Assembly (NCBI GenBank): GCA_045592445.1
Contig: JAZNUV010000027.1
Location: 1 to 35,923, forward strand
DNA: 35,923 nucleotides
Direction: 5' to 3'
From: JAQXGO01 sp045592445
Lineage (GTDB): Bacteria; Bacillota; Clostridia; UMGS1883; UMGS1540
The notes under the pieces are model-generated. The model did no database searches. It was not told where the DNA came from and saw only the letters and a program-made list of their open reading frames with translations. A program made the position numbers and the translations under genes. Of the stretch, positions 33,497 to 35,923 are shown piece by piece (the first letter of the stretch is position 1; each line of letters begins with the position of its first letter).

Positions 33497-34442
33497 CAAC
33501 ATGAATGGGTGTACCTGCCAGAAATTGACGAAGGTTTTCGACAGCAACGGCAACAAGACGCCCGCGTGCCTCGGGTGTTGCCCACGCGATATGTGGCGTT
33601 ATAATGCAGTTTTTAGCGTTTAGAAGAGGGTTTAGGTCGGACATTGGCTCGCAGGATACAACATCCAGTGCCGCACCGGAGATTTTGCCACATTCGAGGG
33701 CGGCAAAAAGGTCATGTTCATTGACAATTGGTCCGCGGGCGGTGTTAATCAGAAAACAACCATCCTTCATTTTGGCAATGGTTTCGCGGCAAATCAGGTT
33801 TTCTGTTTCTTGCGTCAGCGGGCAATGCAGAGAAATCACATCCGCGCTTTTTAAAAGTGTATTCATATCAGCATAGACGTACGGAACGTCAGTGCAGGGC
33901 TTGGAATGACTGTTCGTATACAAAACGTGCATGCCAAACGCATCGGCAATGCGGGCAACAGCTCTGCCGATTGCACCAAAGCCGACTATACCCATTGTTT
34001 TCCCCGCCAGCTCATAAAGAGGCGCTTTTAAAAAGCAGAAATCAGCAGAACGCACCCACTCGCCGTCCGTAACGGCACGACTATGTGCACCGACATGATT
34101 ACAAAGCTCTAATAAAAGCGCGAAGGTATGTTGCGCAACAGAATCGGTACCGTACGCAGGGATGTTACAAACTGTCACACCTTTTTCGCGCGCATACTTC
34201 AGATTTATAATGTTATAGCCCGTAGATAAAAGTCCTAAAAATCGGATGGAAGGACAAAGGTCAAAAAGCTTTTCGGGCAGGATGGTTTTATTCGTAAAAA
34301 CAATTTCAGCATCCCCAATTCGATTTACGACTTCCGTAGGCGCAGTGCGGTCATATATAAAAAGTGTACCAAATTGACGAAGCGGCTCCCAGGATAAGTC
34401 CCCGGGGTTTGTGGTGTACGCATCAAGTATTACAATTTTCAT
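33489..34442 (-). CDS. D-2-hydroxyacid dehydrogenase (NAD-dependent)
   Basis: The 317-residue enzyme has the NAD-binding GFGAIG (154-159) and the catalytic residues R236 (INTARGPIV), E265 (VVSCEP) and H284 (TPHIAWAT). It interconverts a 2-keto acid and a D-2-hydroxy acid. Sequence features are close to glycerate/hydroxypyruvate dehydrogenases, but the substrate is not certain. I use ATG 34442, since AGGGAG lies 9 nt upstream; the ATG at 34451 is too close to it. Its promoter carries a palindrome in the spacer. Confidence 0.93.
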   Translation of the reverse strand: MKIVILDAYTTNPGDLSWEPLRQFGTLFIYDRTAPTEVVNRIGDAEIVFTNKTILPEKLFDLCPSIRFLGLLSTGYNIINLKYAREKGVTVCNIPAYGTDSVAQHTFALLLELCNHVGAHSRAVTDGEWVRSADFCFLKAPLYELAGKTMGIVGFGAIGRAVARIADAFGMHVLYTNSHSKPCTDVPYVYADMNTLLKSADVISLHCPLTQETENLICRETIAKMKDGCFLINTARGPIVNEHDLFAALECGKISGAALDVVSCEPMSDLNPLLNAKNCIITPHIAWATPEARGRLVAVAVENLRQFLAGTPIHVVN

Positions 34443-34462
34443 GTTTTTCATCTCCCTTTTTT

Positions 34463-34491
34463 ATTCTATCAAATGCAATGCATTTTGTCAA
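34463..34491 (-). promoter_or_regulatory. Dehydrogenase promoter with palindromic operator in the spacer
   Basis: On the minus strand, TTGACA (34486-34491), 17 nt, TAGAAT (34463-34468). The spacer contains AAATGCA-A-TGCATTT (34471-34485), a perfect palindrome of 7-bp arms. A bound repressor would block polymerase. Confidence 0.75.
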
Positions 34492-34522
34492 TTAGAATGC
34501 ATACTTGCATAGCAAAATATGC

Positions 34523-34551
34523 TTGACTTTTTTGGAGAAATTCAATACAAT
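34523..34551 (+). promoter_or_regulatory. Sigma-A promoter of the DUF4432 gene
   Basis: TTGACT (34523-34528), 17 nt, TACAAT (34546-34551). Upstream, GCATA and TATGC at about 34499-34522 form a loose inverted repeat sharing the ATGCA word with the dehydrogenase operator. Confidence 0.75.
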
Positions 34552-34580
34552 ATAGGTAAAAGAATACGGAGGTGTTTGAT

Positions 34581-35669
34581 ATGGCAACATTTTTTATCGA
34601 AAAAAATTCGTTTCATGACGTGACGAAAACACTTTGCACACATGGAGCACTCAAGGCGGAAACATTCCGGTATCAATCGGGCGTGTCCGCTATACGGATT
34701 TCAAATGACAGAGGCTATTTTATCGTACTTCCTTATCAAGGACATCAGATTTGGCATGCATCGTTTGACAATATGGATTTGCACATGAAAACAGGGATTG
34801 AAGAACCGGTTTTGACCGATCAGTTTCTTGAAAGCTATGGTTGTTTTATGATGCATTCGGGCCTTTGCGCTGTTGGCGCACCTTCTCCTTCGGATAGCCA
34901 TAAAGCACATGGAGACCTGCCTACGGCCGCTTTTTCAGATGCGCGCATCACCGCGGACGAGGATGAGGGCGGGAAGTATCTTGCACTTTCGGGGACATAC
35001 CATCATTATAAAACCTTCAGTGCAAATTATCTTTTCACGTCTACATATAAGCTTTACGAAAACGGCACGCTGATACACTTAAACGTTACAGTACAGAATT
35101 TACAAAATAAGGCAATGGAGTATGCCTATCTTTGCCATATAAACTTCCGCCCGATAGAAGGAGCAAAGCTGATTTGTTCTGCACCGACGGATGCAAAAGG
35201 TCTGTACGTACATAAAAATGTGCCGCCCACAATGGAAGATGGCGCAGCAAAAGCGTTACGTTCTTATATGGATGCAATGCAGAAAACACCTGAGGTACAT
35301 CTTACAGTCTGTCGCGAAAAGCAGGTCTATGACCCTGAGATTGTTTCAAACATATACTATCGTGCGGACGAAAACGGCTATGCACATACTATGCAACAAC
35401 GTGCGGACGGGTATGCCTTTTATGTTTCGCATCCCATCGAACCGCTTTCCAACAGCTTGCGCTGGATTGCACGCACGGCAGATGAGGATGCAATGGGCAT
35501 GGTACTACCGTCTACCACGGAACATCTTGGGTATACAAACGCAAAAAGAAAAGGACAGATTCGAACATTAGATGCGGGCGCATCGCTTACAATGGATCTG
35601 AAATTCGGGCTTTTAGTACCGGTGGAAGCTGAAAAGGTCCGCGAAAAAATTGAAAAGATTATGCGGTAG
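34581..35669 (+). CDS. DUF4432 / aldose 1-epimerase-like protein
   Basis: The 362-residue protein is of the galactose-mutarotase-like beta-sandwich type. Seen are NDRGYFIVLPYQGHQIWHASFD, HSGLCAVGAPSPSDSHKAHGDLP (the HGDLP histidine is typical) and LCHINFRP. It probably interconverts anomers or binds a sugar; the substrate is unknown. ATG 34581 follows ACGGAGGTG. It is transcribed away from the dehydrogenase. The two may share a regulator through the ATGCA-type repeats between them. Confidence 0.88.
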   Translation: MATFFIEKNSFHDVTKTLCTHGALKAETFRYQSGVSAIRISNDRGYFIVLPYQGHQIWHASFDNMDLHMKTGIEEPVLTDQFLESYGCFMMHSGLCAVGAPSPSDSHKAHGDLPTAAFSDARITADEDEGGKYLALSGTYHHYKTFSANYLFTSTYKLYENGTLIHLNVTVQNLQNKAMEYAYLCHINFRPIEGAKLICSAPTDAKGLYVHKNVPPTMEDGAAKALRSYMDAMQKTPEVHLTVCREKQVYDPEIVSNIYYRADENGYAHTMQQRADGYAFYVSHPIEPLSNSLRWIARTADEDAMGMVLPSTTEHLGYTNAKRKGQIRTLDAGASLTMDLKFGLLVPVEAEKVREKIEKIMR

Positions 35670-35692
35670 GAGAAAGATACGGACTAAAATGT

Positions 35693-35744
35693 GAGGGCGA
35701 GCCACAAGGCCCGCCCTCAGCGTGTCGATAAAGTCGACACGCTG
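35693..35744. repeat. Two adjacent GC-rich hairpins at the head of repeat copy 2
   Basis: The first is GAGGGCG with CGCCCTC (35693-35718) and an inner GCC/GGC pair. The second is a perfect 11-bp stem, CAGCGTGTCGA with TCGACACGCTG, and a 5-nt loop (35718-35744). The first follows the DUF4432 stop by about 23 nt and may act as its terminator, although no T run follows. Copy 1 at 13524 lacks this head and keeps only GCTG. Confidence 0.85.
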
Positions 35745-35870
35745 ACCGAGACATCGAAAAACGCAGTTATATTTTGTGAAATCGTTTTCGTCGGCGTACG
35801 TGGGTACGGTAGAGAACGATTTTGCAAAAAGCAAGTAACGACGGGGTTTCTCAATAAAATCTCGTCGTTA
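35741..35870. repeat. 130-bp structured repeat, copy 2
   Basis: Gapless match to 13524-13653 with five substitutions. The 12-bp stem is at 35778-35789 with 35812-35823. The second stem is TAACGACGGG with CTCGTCGTTA. Open frames run through it, but they are better explained as by-products of the repeat. The remaining bases to the window end show no gene. Confidence 0.9.
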
Positions 35871-35923
35871 TATTTATTCTTTTGATATACAGAATGGATA
35901 AATCCATTCCCTACAATATGTGT

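Noticed and set aside
34471..34485. Palindrome as a terminator for a convergent gene
   Set aside because: It lies exactly between the -35 and -10 boxes, in a divergent region with no gene ending there.
35691..35885. A 64-residue open frame on + through repeat copy 2
   Set aside because: It lies over hairpins and the repeat, has no ribosome site, and copy 1 does not keep the frame; better seen as a by-product of the repeat.

Overview
The window looks like chromosomal DNA from a low-to-mid GC, endospore-forming member of the Bacillota, class Clostridia (Oscillospirales-like is my best guess from gene style, not a proven placement). The evidence is a set of sporulation genes (gpr, spmA, spmB, spoVAC, spoVAD, a SpoIIQ-like M23 protein), the Gram-positive order darA-holB-ricT, an IreB homologue, strong AGGAGG-type ribosome binding sites and sigma-A promoters with 17-nt spacers. 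I see no rRNA, tRNA, CRISPR array, transposase or integrase.

Layout. 1-1.3 kb: a lipoprotein with an acidic tail. 1.3-9.1 kb: a leftward operon darA-holB-ricT-degV-smc plus a CARF/nuclease protein of the DUF1887 (Card1/Can2) family, which is coupled to smc by a 4-bp overlap. 9.2-11.4 kb: glyA, nth and ireB; glyA and nth are transcribed away from back-to-back promoters. 11.6-13.5 kb: a rightward operon of a membrane zinc-ribbon protein, a DUF5685 protein and a J-domain/TPR protein, ending in a 130-bp structured repeat. 13.7-16.5 kb: sporulation genes (SpoIIQ-like, gpr, spmB, spmA). 16.6-20.4 kb: an AbrB/SpoVT-like regulator, an Sfp-type transferase, radA and rho. 20.4-23.6 kb: a P-II-like protein with a cation:proton antiporter, then spoVAC-spoVAD behind a sigma-G-like promoter. 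23.6-24.4 kb: an unrecognised membrane protein. 24.5-32.2 kb: a three-gene leftward operon of large, unusual proteins. 32.4-35.7 kb: an MGDG-synthase-type glycosyltransferase, a D-2-hydroxyacid dehydrogenase and a DUF4432 epimerase-like protein. The last 250 bp hold the second copy of the 130-bp repeat.

The strongest candidate for an undescribed system is the operon at 24491-32210. Its first gene encodes a protein of about 1791 residues. I read its N-terminal third as a tandem array of Sm-like and cold-shock-like beta barrels, followed by a helical region, a beta-sandwich and a C-terminal ORC/STAND-like P-loop ATPase. The second gene encodes a small protein that looks like an ATPase core without its Walker A motif. 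The third encodes a second P-loop ATPase with a C-terminal RNxxxH motif typical of HEPN domains. All three genes overlap by ATGA and share one good promoter. This suggests a nucleic-acid-sensing, ATP-regulated complex with a possible HEPN RNase output, such as a conflict or stress-response system. The domain reading is by eye and the function is inference.

Other items of interest are the Card1-like protein outside any CRISPR context, the two-copy 130-bp structured repeat with pairing-preserving changes, the P-II-like/antiporter pair, the inverted repeat in the spoVA leader and the perfect palindrome inside the dehydrogenase promoter.
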